DNA from: Bufo bufo
Lineage: Eukaryota > Chordata > Amphibia > Anura > Bufonidae
DNA length: 64,000 nucleotides
Direction: 5' to 3'
NCBI RefSeq assembly: GCF_905171765.1
Contig: NC_053393.1
Span: 63,891,371-63,955,370 of the forward strand
Under the pieces are notes generated by a model. That model was not told where the DNA came from, did not search any database, and saw nothing but the letters and a program-made list of their open reading frames with translations. How positions within the stretch are numbered: position 1 is the stretch's first letter; each line of letters opens with the position of its first letter. The position numbers and the translations under genes are program-made. Shown piece after piece: positions 12,561-39,979 of this stretch.

Positions 12561-13283
12561 CATGGGTAAGACTGCCGACCTGACTGCTGTCCAGAAGGCC
12601 ATCATTGACACCTTCAAGCAAGAGGGTAAGACACAAAGAAATTTCTGAACGAATAGGCCGTTCCCAGAGTGCTGTATCAAGGCACCTCAGTGGGAAGTCT
12701 GTGGGAAGGAAAAAGTGTGGCAGAAAACGCTGCACAACGAGAAGAGGTGACCGGACCCTGAGGAAGATTGTGGAGAAGGACCGATTCCAGACATTGGGGG
12801 ACCTGCGGAAGCAGTGGACTGAGTCTGGAGTAGAAACATCCAGAGCCACCGTGTACAGGAAATGGGCTACAGGTGCCGCATTCCCCAGGTCAAGCCACTT
12901 TTGAACCAGAAACAGCGGCAGAAGCGCCTGACCTGGGCTACAGAGAAGCAGCACTGGACTGTTGTTCAGTGGTCCAAAGTACTTTTTTCGGATGAAAGCA
13001 AATTTTGCATGTCATTCGGAAATCAAGGTGCCAGAGTCTGGCGGAAGACTGGGGAGAGGGAAATGCCAAAATGCCTGAAGTCCAGTGTCAAGTACCCACA
13101 GTCAGTGATGGTCCACTGTGTTTTATCAAGGGCAGGGTCAATGCAGCTAGCTATCAGGAGATTTTGGAGCACTTCATGCTTCCATCTGCTGAAAAGCTTT
13201 ATGGAGATGAAGATTTCATTTTTCTGCACGACCTGGCACCTGCTCAGTGCCAAAACCACTGGTAAATGGTTTACTGACCATGG
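12561..13283 (+). pseudogene. Tc1-like transposase, 5' part
   Basis: Opens MGKTADLTAVQKAIIDTFKQ, then shifts frame near 12625-12640 and reads HKEISERIGRSQSAVSRHLS, the paired-like helix-turn-helix DNA-binding region. The catalytic domain follows in fragments (VLFSDESKFCMSFG; DEDFIFLHDLAPAQCQNHW). The second aspartate region normally reads QQDNAP; here it is HDLAPAQC. At least two frameshifts and the insertion make it non-functional. Confidence 0.9.
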
Positions 13284-14860
13284 ACGAAAAAAAATAATAT
13301 GTAGGGTAGTTAGGATTTATAGATATTGGCGCTCCCACTAACAATTTAATGAACAATAGAGAATTTGGGAGAGCTTAAAATATAACTTACTGTTAATTTA
13401 TATAAAATATAATATATAGCACCACAGACAGATGCTTGAAATATGGCTAAAATGTATGGAACAGTCTTACCATTCAGACGCCCCCTGATAGGGATCAGCC
13501 TAGCGTGGTGGAAATAATACCGCGTCTGGGCCGAGGGTTAGATGTTATCAGATCAGGTGCCCCTCTTTAAAGAATTTGTGGGGTCCTCCTTCCCTTAGGA
13601 CCATCAATGTCCTTTCCTTCCAATCCTATTGATCCACTGATCTAAGGATTACTTTTGCACATTTTTGGATCTCTTCCCCTGAAGATTTAATCACTTGAAA
13701 GTGACACGTTGGGAACCATCCTATAGGGCATTAATAGGGATACCCGCCTAATCTAGGGTAAGGTATCCGGACAGGGCCGCCCCTTGCGGGGTAGGAACTC
13801 TGTGTAGATAGGCAGGTGAACAGCAGCTTTTCCCCCTTCCCCAATCAGGGCTTACTAGGGACAACGGTTCCCTGTATCAGTCTATATCTTGAAATTACCT
13901 ACGACCACATCTAACCCTCGGCCCAGACGCGGTATTATTTCCACCACGCTAGGCTGATCCCTATCAGGGGGCGTCTGAATGGTAAGGGCTCTTTCACACT
14001 TGCGTTATTGTCTTCCGGCATAGAGTTCCGTCGTCGGGACTCTATGCCGGAAGAATACTGATCAGGATTATCCTAATGCATTCTGAATGGAGAGTAATCC
14101 GTTCAGGATGCATCAGGATGTCTTCAGTTCCGGTACGGAACGTTTTTTGGCCGGAGAAAATACCGCAGGATGCTGCGCTTTTTGCTCCGGCCAAAAATCC
14201 TGAAGACTTGCCGCAAGGCCGGATCCGGGATCAATGCCCATTGAAAGGCATTGATCCGGATCCGGCCTTAAGCTAAACGTCGTTTCGGCGCATTGCCGGA
14301 CCCGACGTTTAGCTTTTTCTGAATAGTTACCATGGCTACCGGGACGCTAAAGTCCTGACAGCCATGGTAAGTGTAGCGGGGAGCAGGGGAGCAGCATACT
14401 TACCGTCCGTGCGGCTCCCCGGGCGCTCCAGAGTGACGTCAGGGCGCCCCAAGCGCATGGATCACGTGATCACATGGATCACGTCATCCATGCGCATGGG
14501 GCGCTCTGACGTCATTCTGGAGCGCCCGGGGAGCCGCACGGACTGTAAGTATACCGCTCCCCCGCTCCTACTATGGCAACCAGGACTTTAATAGCGTCCT
14601 GGGTGCCATAGTAACACTGAAAGCATTTGGAAGACGGTTCCGTCTTCAAATGCTTTCAGTACACTTGCGTTGTTACGGATCCAGCAGGCGGCAACGGAAG
14701 TGCATGCCGGATCCCAACAACGCAAGTGTGAAAGAGGCCTAAGACTGTTCCATACATTTTAGCCATATTTCAAGCATCTGTCTGTGGCGCTATATATTAT
14801 ATTTTATATAAATTAACAGTAAAAGTTATATTTTAAGCTCTCCCAAATTCTCTATTGTTC
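13284..14860. mobile_element. Foldback element inserted in the Tc1 transposase, 15-bp target duplication
   Basis: GTTTACTGACCATGG occurs at 13269-13283 and 14861-14875 and reads once in the uninterrupted transposase frame, so it is a target-site duplication. Inverted arms: 13351-13546 against 13907-13982 plus 14743-14860; the right arm is itself split by a Harbinger MITE. The left end carries 67 extra bases outside the arm, so the ends are asymmetric. A centre with CTGAAGA...GAAA (13679-13700) resembles a decayed hammerhead core. Class uncertain: a 15-bp duplication with asymmetric ends suggests retroposition, perhaps Penelope-like. Confidence 0.7.
13986..14739. mobile_element. Harbinger-like MITE (copy A), TAA duplication
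   Basis: Inverted ends GGGCTCTTTCACACTTGCG and its complement; TAA at 13983-13985 and 14740-14742. The other arm of the host foldback (about 13450-13480) preserves the empty site as GAATGGTAAGACTG, proving the 3-bp duplication. Internally it is a long imperfect palindrome with paired GCCATGGTAAG and GGATCACGT blocks. Three-base TWA duplications with GG...CC ends fit PIF/Harbinger. Confidence 0.9.
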
Positions 14861-15113
14861 GTTTACTGACCATGGTATTACTGTGCTCAATTGGCCTGCC
14901 AACTCTCCTGACCTGAACCCCATAGAGAATCTGTGGGATATTGGGAAGAGAAAGTTGAGAGACGCAAGACCCAACACTCTGGATGAGCTTAAGGCCGCTA
15001 TCGAAGCATCCTGGGCCTCCATAACACCTCAGCAGTGCCACAGGCTGATTGCCTCCATGCCACGCCGCATTGAAGCAGTCATTTCTGCAAAAGGATTCCC
15101 GACCAAGTATTGA
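14861..15113 (+). pseudogene. Tc1-like transposase, 3' part
   Basis: Continues after the insert with LLNWPANSPDLNPIENLWDI, the conserved SPDLNPIENLW block just before the last catalytic residue (DD34D/E class), and ends IEAVISAKGFPTKY then stop. The first 15 bases (14861-14875) repeat 13269-13283. Confidence 0.92.
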
Positions 15114-15611
15114 GTGCATAACTGAACTTAATTATTTGAAGGTTGACTTTTTTTGTATTGAAAACACTTTTCTTTTATTGGTCGGATGAAATATGCTAAT
15201 TTTTTGAGATAGGAATTGTGGGTTTTCATGAGCTGTATGCCAAAATCATCAATATTAAAACAAGAAAAGGCTTGAACTACTTCAGTTGTGTGTAATGAAT
15301 CTAAAATATATGAAAGTCTAACGTTTATCAGTACATTACAGAAAATAATGAACTTTATCACAATATGCTAATTTTTAAGAAGGACCTGTATTATGCAAAT
15401 TAACATGTCATATCTTACTTGTGTGACAAGAGAAGTCATATTTTCAAGCTCTGACTCATCTCAGGGTAATTTGCATATGTATCATAGTTTTTTATACACA
15501 ATAAAAGCACACAGAGCTATGGGGACTGGATATTGCGGATGTGCTAGCGGCCATCTAGCAACCCATGCCCTCAGCTCTATACCCAAAATCCAGGTGACAG
15601 GTTCCCTTTAA

Positions 15612-15856
15612 GGCCTCACGCACATTTTTTTGGTTCACATATGATTTGCATTTCTTGTGGAATGCACATGGACCCATTTATTTCTATGGGGCAGCAAAAA
15701 GGTGAAAAGCACACGGATGTTAGCCATTCTGCAAATTATAAAATGTCTTATTCGTACCTATTTTGCAGAGAAAGTATAGGCACTGGTGAAAGTGCAGGAT
15801 GCACATGGCAGTTATCCGTATTTTTTGGAAATGGCAATGGCCGTGTGCATGATGGC
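15612..15856. mobile_element. Harbinger-like MITE sharing target sites with both neighbours
   Basis: Begins GGCCTCACGCACAT right after TAA at 15609-15611, which is also the end of the T2-MITE TTAA. It ends GTGTGCATGATGGC before TAA 15857-15859, which is the left target site of the next MITE. Confidence 0.7.
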
Positions 15857-15859
15857 TAA

Positions 15860-16252
15860 GGCTACTTTCACGCTATCGTTTTTTGCAAATCTGTCATGGA
15901 TTTGCAAAAACACTTCCATTACGGATCCGCCTGTATTATGTCTTACATAACCATGACAGATCAGTCATGACCACCACAAAGTCAATGGGGGACGGATCAG
16001 TTTTCTATTTTGTCAGAGAAAACGAATCTGTCCCCATTGACTTACATTGTGTGCCAGGACTGATCCGTCTTGCTCCGCACCACATCCTGGACAGAAAAAC
16101 GCTGCTTGCATCGTTATTCTGTCCCCGATGGGAGCGCAACCAAATGGAATTCCGTTTCGTTCGGTTGTCACCATTGACAAATGGGGACAAAACTGAAGAG
16201 TTTTCATCCGTAATTGAGATCCTATGACAAATCTCAATAGCGGAAAGTAGCC
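15860..16252. mobile_element. Harbinger-like MITE
   Basis: Ends GGCTACTTTCACGCTATCG and CGGAAAGTAGCC; TAA at 15857-15859 and 16253-16255. Palindromic interior with paired ACAAATCTCA/TGGATTTGC and GACAGAT blocks. Confidence 0.8.
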
Positions 16253-16255
16253 TAA

Positions 16256-17414
16256 ACCATGGGGAAGGGTGGGGGATTTGCATTGCAAAGTGTGAAAATC
16301 CACAACAAATTGCTATGCTCCAGATTTAAATCTGCTCTGCAGGCAAATTTTTACATTGCTGATAAAAATTTTGTAAAATATGTTGTGGATTCTCCACTCC
16401 AGTGTGAACATACCCTAAACCCTGCAATGAGGCAACACTGCATAGAGCTCTTCTCGATAAAAGCAACACCAGGATAAAGATTATCAAGGCTTTTATTAGA
16501 AAAGTTATACATAACACAGCATATCAACTATATTCATCAACAATTATTCTCAAGAAGCAATTTAAAACGACCAAATGGCGCAACAAGAAAGATTAATTTT
16601 CTATAATTAGAACATCCACGTTATCTACAATCTCTTTATACAAAGGGGAGGGGCTCTGAGGCACGTCAAATAGAAAAGAGCAAAGCGTGCTTAAAGCTTT
16701 CTTTTAAATTATGGTGGACTGGAAAACTGCGACAAATGCTTAAATTATCTTCAAATACATAGATTTTTTTTATTTATTTTTTTTTAAGGGTGGGTTGGGG
16801 GGGGGGGGGGGAAGGGTAATGAGAAGTCACATTTAAAACCCTAGTAAATAACTGAGGAAACAAGAAAAAAAAAAAAAAGCTACAAAAAATGGGGTAAATT
16901 AAAGAGAATGCCCATCTGCGTCATTCAGGTCAACTTCTAAGTACCTTCCTATCTGCCACAGAGCTCCATATCCCCTGCATAGAAGTGAAATAAAAAATAA
17001 TTGGGCTGCTTGCAGCCACCACTAGAGGGAGCTTAGTACATACTGTGATCATACAGAGTTTAATATTAAAAACCGTACGCAGTCTCCTGCTGAGCTCCCT
17101 CTAGTGGTGATCTTTAGGCTGACATGGTCGCTATGCAGAGAATTAGGATCCCTGTGTCAGAAAAGCAAAGTTCTGCTCTAAAGATATCAGTGCTGAAGTT
17201 CTTGCCAATTTTAGAGAGAAAGACGACAGTGCTCATGGGTGGGCATTCAGTTTAAAGTACCACACCTTCCCGTCAAGTTCACACTAGCATAACAGATTAA
17301 AAAAAATAAAATGATTTTAAGTAAAAACTGACAATATCACAGAAGTCAGGGTAGGTACATGTTGTACTACTGGTTCCTGTCCGCCTTACATGATGCAAAT
17401 ACAAGCAGTCATCA
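16256..17414. other. AT-rich region, possible 3' end of a minus-strand transcript
   Basis: A minus-strand AATAAA (16492-16497) is followed by CCTTGATAATC, and the sequence to about 17300 is AT-rich and mostly free of MITEs, as in a 3' UTR. It includes a poly(G) run (16799-16812) and a short hairpin pair CACCACTAGAGGGAGC/GCTCCCTCTAGTGGTG (17018-17112). Whether it belongs to RAD21 is unknown. Confidence 0.35.
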
Positions 17415-17415
17415 G

Positions 17416-17713
17416 TTAAAAGTGAACCTGTCACATTGCACATTCAGTCCTACCTGCAGCATGAACTGATTAGAAGTGTATTTTGTGGGAAAAAGGCTCT
17501 GTATTAACATTTATTCAATAAAGTCCCTGCTTAGGAGTCCAGTGGGCGGTGCCATCAGTGATCCACACTCAGCTGTCCACCACTGACACGACCACCTACT
17601 GACTCCAGGCTTAGAAATAACAGGGATTCCAATACATTACATTTTTTCCTACAGTCTGCTCAGCTCCTCCTGCTCTATACCATGCTCCCTGCAACGTGAC
17701 GGGTTCCCTTTAA
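17416..17713. mobile_element. T2-like MITE
   Basis: TTAAAAGTGAACCTGTCAC at left, GTGACGGGTTCCCTTTAA at right, both with TTAA. Confidence 0.8.
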
Positions 17714-17781
17714 TTTCCCTAAAGACATTAAAAGGGATTATTCATTAGGCCAAGTCTAAAACAGTCAACTCCCATCATGTG

Positions 17782-18031
17782 GCTCTCCAGCTCTTGTAAA
17801 ACTGCATTCCCAACACATCCTGTGAGCCTGCTGGGAGTTATAGTTTAACAGCTAGAGGGCCACAGGCTGGAGACCATTGGCCTGAAGCAGGGATGCTCAA
17901 CCTGCGGCCCTCCAGCTGTTGTAAAGCTACAACTCTCAGCACGCCCTAATAGCTGTAGTCTGTTCAGGCATGCTAGGAGTTGTAGTTTTGCAACAGCTAG
18001 AGGGCCACAGGCTGGAGACCATTGGCCTGAA
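17782..18031. mobile_element. hAT-like hairpin, two tandem partial copies
   Basis: The first copy (about 17780-17887) and second copy (17888-18031) both end in CAGCTAGAGGGCCACAGGCT and GGAGACCATTGGCCTGAA. The second begins CAGGGATGCTCAACCTGCGG, the family terminus. Confidence 0.65.
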
Positions 18032-18423
18032 TAGCGGTAGTGGGAACTGTGTATACCAGCCCTGCTCCAAGGAAGTGAACACAGATTTTAGATTGTGAAC
18101 CAGAACGACAGGAGTGTGCAGTACTAGCAGTGAAATGTACAGACGTCAGCGAGTAATACATGTAGTAGAGCAGATCCACCACACGTTCAGCAGGACACGA
18201 TGCCTTTACTGTGAAGCCATGCAAGCTGCACATCACCTCACTAAGCAGCCAGCGCTAAAGATATGCAGACAGGTAAATCATGGATTTTTCTCTCCATGTG
18301 GATCATAATTGACATTTATAATGTTCGGACAGAAACGTAGTAATGCAATAATCCATGCATATTCCAATGATAAAGAGCTAAAGCAGAGCAATCAGCTTTC
18401 CTGACAATGTTTTTTGTTTTTTT

Positions 18424-18909
18424 TTAAAGGGCATCTGTCAGCAGTTTTGTACCTATGACACTGGCTGACCGTTACATGTGCCTGGCAGCTGAAGGCATCG
18501 GTGTTAGTCCCATGTTCATATGTGCCCGCATTACTGAGAAAAATGCTTTAATATATGCAAATGATCCTCAAGGAACAACGGGGGCGTTAGCATTACACCT
18601 AGAGGCTCTGCTCCCTCTGCAACTGCAGCACCCTCTCCATGATGATTGACAGGGCCGGGTGTGGTGATGTTTTCACTGCCTGGCTCTGTCAAAGTGCAGA
18701 GGACGCAGCAGTTGCAGAGAGCTGAGCCTCTAGGTGTAATGGCAACGGCCCCGTTGCTCCTAGAGGCTCATTTGCATATATTTAAACATCAGTTTTCTCA
18801 GCAATGCGGGCACATATGAACACAGGATCAATAGACGCCTTCAACTGCCTAGCGCACATGTAACAGGTCAACCAGTGTCATAGGGACAAATCTGCTGACA
18901 GATGTCTAA
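18424..18909. mobile_element. T2-like MITE
   Basis: Left TTAAAGGGCATCTGTCAGCA, right TGCTGACAGATGTCTAA. Paired inner blocks CATATGTGCCCGCATT/AATGCGGGCACATATG and CCTAGAGGCTC confirm a hairpin. Confidence 0.75.
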
Positions 18910-19881
18910 CTCTGTTTGTGCAATTCCTCTGTTATCCCTCCTGCAAATGTAGTAATAGATAACTGGATATTACCATTTCTCTGCACAGCTGTCAGCCTAG
19001 CCTGGGGCCTGCCCTGTAGCACGGCCTCACCCCAGGTAACTAAAGTGAGGCAGTGTTTGTAACATGAAGTTGCCGTGACTTTGCTGAATTTTTTGCAACT
19101 TCGGGTGGGGAGCAATATGACCCCATTCACTTACATTAACTGCGACAGAGGAAGTGCCACACAGCAATGTGTTCACAGGATACTTGTGCCTATAGTACCA
19201 GCCTTCTTTAAACATCTCTAGGAGGAATAACTGAAGGACTGTGCAATGCTGAGTGCTAAGAGAAAGGAGATTTCTCTATTCCAGGGATCAGCACTGCAGC
19301 CATTGTGAAACGACAATTCCCACAATGTTCCATTCACTTCTATAGGAGTTACAAGTACAGATGAGCAGGTGCGTACGCTGGGAGCTGTAGTTTCACAGCA
19401 GCTGAAGGGTGCTGAGCTCTGGTCTATTCAAGGTCATGGTTGAAGGAAGAAAAATTTAAGGCCATTGCCTCATGAACATAACTCCTGTCTATAGGTCCCT
19501 AATTAGGGCATATATAGGGTTTCCACCCCCATTCTATGATCCAGGAGGCAAAGCTGCTCTATGATCAGCTCTCATTCACATAGCGGCCATTCCTCTCCAC
19601 TGGCAAATTCCTGGCTGGAGCAGGACAGGCACCGAGTGGATTATTGCTGCATTACGAAAGGGGCCGCCTCTGGTTAGACAACCCTTTTAATATGGATATA
19701 CTGCTTGGACAACCTATTCCCATTAAGGCCACCTGCATTAGCCAATAACCTCGGGAGAACTACTGGAATCAGTGTATTTCGCCAATGTCCACCGATTTCA
19801 ATTAGAGGTTGCATGGTGCTTAATTTCCCCTGCAATGAAGAGGCAATAACCACAGGTCACCACAGATAGTACCATCTAAGT

Positions 19882-20014
19882 CAGGCAAGCTCAACCTGCG
19901 GCTCTCCAGCTGTTGCAAAACTACAACTGCCAGCATGCCTGAACAGCCTACAGCAGGGCATGGTGGGAGCAGTAGTTTTACAACAGTTGGAGGGCTGCAG
20001 GTTGAGCATCCCCG
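19882..20014. mobile_element. hAT-like hairpin
   Basis: CAGGCAAGCTCAACCTGCGG ... GCAGGTTGAGCATCCCCG. Flanks ATCTAAGT and TTCTAAGC agree at six of eight positions, a worn 8-bp duplication. Confidence 0.7.
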
Positions 20015-20807
20015 TTCTAAGCTAATCACAGAGGTAATTGCTTAGAGGGGTTGGCTGGAAGAACCAATGCCAAGCGCAGCCATGATACTAAACAGTCACA
20101 AAAACATATCCATGAATTATAACAAAGATGAACTGAACAATCGGCACACTACAAAGAATTACTGTAAAATAAGGCTATAAAACGACACCAAGGATCATGA
20201 GGGGATATAAGCAGATTTTACATTTCCACTTTTTTTTTGCAATGAGAGAAAAATACAGAAAGACAGAAGAATGTATTACTTAACTTTCCTTTAATGCCTT
20301 AATACTAAAAATGTGTAGCTATTTACAGGAATATTTTACATTTCCTACTACAAAAGTAGAATAAAAGCCAATAAAAAAAAAAAAAAAGCCCCCAAACGCC
20401 CCATAAAATAAAGATAGGGCTGTCCATAAAGACATCGCCTTGTGTTGTAATTCTGGAGACCCCACAAGACATAAATAAAAGTGTAGCCGTGTCCTCACAC
20501 GTGGAGCTGCCATTCTGCAGGCGAGGAGCGCTGCTCCGCAGTTTAATAACCAGGGCTAATTTAGCGTTATACTAAATGTTGTGACACTTCGTTATTTTTG
20601 CACACAGAAATACTGATACAGAGATGGGACCTGCCACTCCTTCAGACAGCTATTTCAGTCATCTAAAGTTTATATAAAAGAGAAATATCAAGTTTGATTG
20701 GTTGAGGTCTCATCGCTTAGACCCCCAGCAATCACTAAAACAAGAAGTAAGAATCCCATGGAGCGCGGCCTCTCCATGCTGAAGACAATACAGCGCTCAA
20801 TGGGGAC

Positions 20808-20956
20808 GAGGGGGATTTATAAAAAGTGGTGCAAAGGAAAACTGCTCAGTTGCCCAGTGCAACCAATCGGCTTAATTCTTTGTCCCAAGGAGCCACGGAA
20901 AACGAAAGGTGGAAACTAAGCCAGTTTTCCTTTGCACCACTTAACAAATCTCCCCC
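20808..20956. mobile_element. Short hairpin MITE
   Basis: GGGGGATTTATAAAAAGTGG pairs with CCACTTAACAAATCTCCCCC; inner AAAACTG/CAGTTTT blocks. Related to the hairpin at 49513-49688. Confidence 0.65.
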
Positions 20957-21554
20957 AATGATTTCATCCTCGTTTTAGTGATCGGCAGGGGGTCTCTGCA
21001 CTCAGAACCTCAGCAATCAAAACCTTTGATACACCACTGTGAAATATTAATAGTTACTTTTTACAGTGAAAAAAAATAATTCTTTGAATTGTGCCGTTCC
21101 TCGGTTATTCTTCCTGTAAATTTGTAAATAAGCTGACAACAGGATGCTACCCTTCTCATCGTCAAACGGGTGTGCATCTACACAGCCTGACTTTCACCAC
21201 CAGACTGTAGGGACACGCCCATGACCGATAACTAGTTCTCACTTTAGGCAGATTTCCAGGATGAATAAAGGAGGAACAGAATGTAGAATTCTATGAAAAT
21301 ATGCTTTAACGTGGTGACAAATACATTCACTAAAACCCAAGTCAGGAATGTTGACAGGTCCCATTATACACAAACACACACGTGTCCATGCAGCAGCATT
21401 GACAAGAAAAATGTAGTCACCATGATCTGTTGGTCACAGAGACGTCTGGATATCACATTGGCGGTCTGACCTCGGAAGACCTTTAAATAAGCACTAGAGC
21501 CCAAACTCCTTTTGTCCTACTCACAAACTTTTACTAGAAAATCGGACAATCTAA

Positions 21555-21612
21555 GGCTACTTTCACATTCGCGTTTTGTGTGGATCAGTCTTGGACGAGT
21601 GTGAAAGTAGAC
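21555..21612. mobile_element. 58-bp Harbinger-like micro-MITE
   Basis: Ends GGCTACTTTCACATTCGCG and CGAGTGTGAAAGTAGAC with TAA on each side (21552-21554, 21613-21615). Little more than the two termini remains. Confidence 0.75.
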
Positions 21613-22604
21613 TAAGAAGCACCATAAAACCAATGATGTGGTCATTTCCAGTAAAAAAATAATCTGAGCAGTACCAAAGGGGGCTTTGATCTCTACAGAA
21701 CCCCATCATTCTGTAAACTGACAGTGATTACAGATAAGAGACTTCCTTGATATCTTCTCACATGTATCCATGATTTATAAGACCTCATCTTACCTGATTA
21801 AGCTGGCCCGCTGACCACAAGGATATATCTGCATGAATGTAACAATGAAGCCCATCGGCTGCAGTTCCTAAGACTTCACACATCATCTCTTGTATATTAC
21901 AAAGTGTCCCAACATTTTGTATCAACTTAACATGAACAAAGTTATTAAAAGTGGACAAAAACATGGGGTGATCATAAAATGGAGAGAAATGAACAAGCTG
22001 AACCAACAGCAAAAGTTCAATCCTAAAAGTGATCATAAGAGTAAAACTCACAAACGTCTAGAAATTTAAAACCAAAAATTTGAGGTTTGAGCTTCTTATA
22101 CAAAATTTTACCGGATTTATCTGCTGCAAACTTCAATCGACCAAAGAACATAAAAACGTGACCAAGATCTGACAAGTATAAAAAACATTTTCCAGGTGAG
22201 TATAACGTGAGGTAGAAGAAGCGCGGCCATGAATACTGCACACCCCTGTCCTCAGCATTTCCTCACTGCTCTACCCTGGTTTTTCTTTTTTAACCTCAAG
22301 AACTTGTAAAATGAGTCAGTGACCAAGAACAAAATATATATCACATTCACCCATCCACATTTAAAACCCATTAAAAATAGATGTTACATGGAAGGAAAAA
22401 TAAAAAATAAAAAGGGGCAAACTTTGTACATATTAAACCAGCCAGAAACCAAGAGAACAGCCAGGGATGAGATCACCGACGTGACCTGGTGCTGACCGGC
22501 ATGGCGCTCAGGGAAGCCTAATTACACCGCTCTGCCATGCAAGCTCCAGCAAACAGGTTCGTACGGGTTGTGAAGTCGCTTGCTTTGGCTGCTGTTAAAG
22601 CAGA

Positions 22605-38896
<16,292 letters not shown>

Positions 38897-38962
38897 CTAA
38901 AAAAAAAAAAGAAGTGATTTTTACATGTTAGTGTGACTTTTTCTTACCCATGGTAACCAACA

Positions 38963-39342
38963 AAGGGGTTTTCCGAGATTTTAACCTCTGGATAGGTCAT
39001 CAGTATCTGATAGGTGGGGGTCCACCATCCAAGACCCCAGTCAATCAGCTGTTTGAGAAGGCACCGGCACTCCCAGTAGCCTTTCCTAGGCAGAGTGACG
39101 ACATGTTCATTGCCTAGGAGCAGCTCAGCCCCATAGAAGTGAAAGGGACTGAGCGCGATACCAAGCACAGGCGCTATGCAGTGTACGGCGCTGTGCTCGG
39201 AGAGAAGGCCGCAGCGCTCACAGGAGCCCCAATGTCTTCTCAGTTGATCAGTGTTGGACCCAGTTCGCAGACCCCCACCAATCAGACACTGATCACCTGT
39301 CCAGAAGATAGATCATCAGTATTAAAATGTCAGAAAACTCTT
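38963..39342. mobile_element. MITE in RAD21 intron 1
   Basis: AAGGGGTTTTCCGAGATTTT pairs with the right end AAAATGTCAGAAAACTCTTG. Internal GTGGGGGTCCACCATCC and ACCCCCACCAATCAG recall an abundant frog repeat. Target duplication not resolved. Confidence 0.6.
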
Positions 39343-39917
39343 GTAAGTTTATCTTCAACCCTCCGTTCAGACCCCTGCTATTCAGTTTGTAACCTGCTCC
39401 TATTCTCAGGGGTTACAACCACTCTGCGACCCAGCAGCGGTGGCTGCGACAGACTGCAAAGGCACGCATGCGCAGAAGCTCCCGTCCACCTCATATCTGC
39501 CCTGTAGCGGTGGTAGTAACCCTTGGAGATGAGCAGTGTATAGTGTGATGGGAAAAATAAATGTCACAATATGGCGACACATTAGTGCCTTGTATTAACT
39601 CTCTCTACATGATAAATGCCATTTGCCGAAGTGAGACAGTAAGCAGCTACAGGGATAAGACCGACCAGCGCTGTATGATAATGTCCCGATATGCCGAGAG
39701 GCATCACATGGTGCCTCCTTATTGGCACACAAGTGTCATGGCCACATCATGCCTCTTGGTCAGTTAGACTGGCAGCCCTGTAACTGGCACACATCATATG
39801 CATATATACATCAATAGTGAAGTAAGGCGCAATACTGTGAGCGTCCTATAGCTGCACAACCGACTCATGCTGGTGTCAGTGCAAGAAGAGACACTGTTTA
39901 ATTTAACTTCTCAAACG

Positions 39918-39918
<1 letters not shown>

Positions 39919-39971
<53 letters not shown>
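39919..39971. repeat. (AT)n microsatellite
   Basis: About 25 uninterrupted AT repeats in RAD21 intron 1. Confidence 0.95.
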
Positions 39972-39974
<3 letters not shown>

Positions 39975-39979
39975 CTAAC

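Larger units (their letters stand above)
12246..15388 (+). mobile_element. Tc1-like transposon, interrupted
   Basis: Flanked by TA (12244-12245 and 15389-15390), with long inverted repeats of about 200 bases: left 12246-12440, right from about 15200. They carry the TTAGCATATTGTGATAAAG subterminal sequence common in fish and frog Tc1 elements. Its transposase gene is broken by a 1577-base insert at 13284-14860. Without inserts the element would be about 1.55 kb, the usual Tc1 size. Confidence 0.95.
12134..15611. mobile_element. T2/Kolobok-like MITE, split by a Tc1 element
   Basis: Termini are TTAAAAGGGAACCTGTCACC at 12134 and its inverse at the right (CCAGGTGACAGGTTCCCTTTAA, ending 15611), each on a TTAA. 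The right half matches the MITE at 22915-23265, including the AGCACACAGAGCTATGGGG and CTAGCGGCC stretches. TTAA with TTAAAGGG ends is the signature of the T2-MITE/Kolobok group known from Xenopus. Confidence 0.85.

Noticed and set aside
12605..13341. A functional Tc1 transposase
   Set aside because: Frameshifts and the 1577-base insertion break it; only fragments are readable.
1..22600. A UTP23 gene expected beside RAD21 by vertebrate synteny
   Set aside because: No exon matching it was recognised; it may lie beyond the window.
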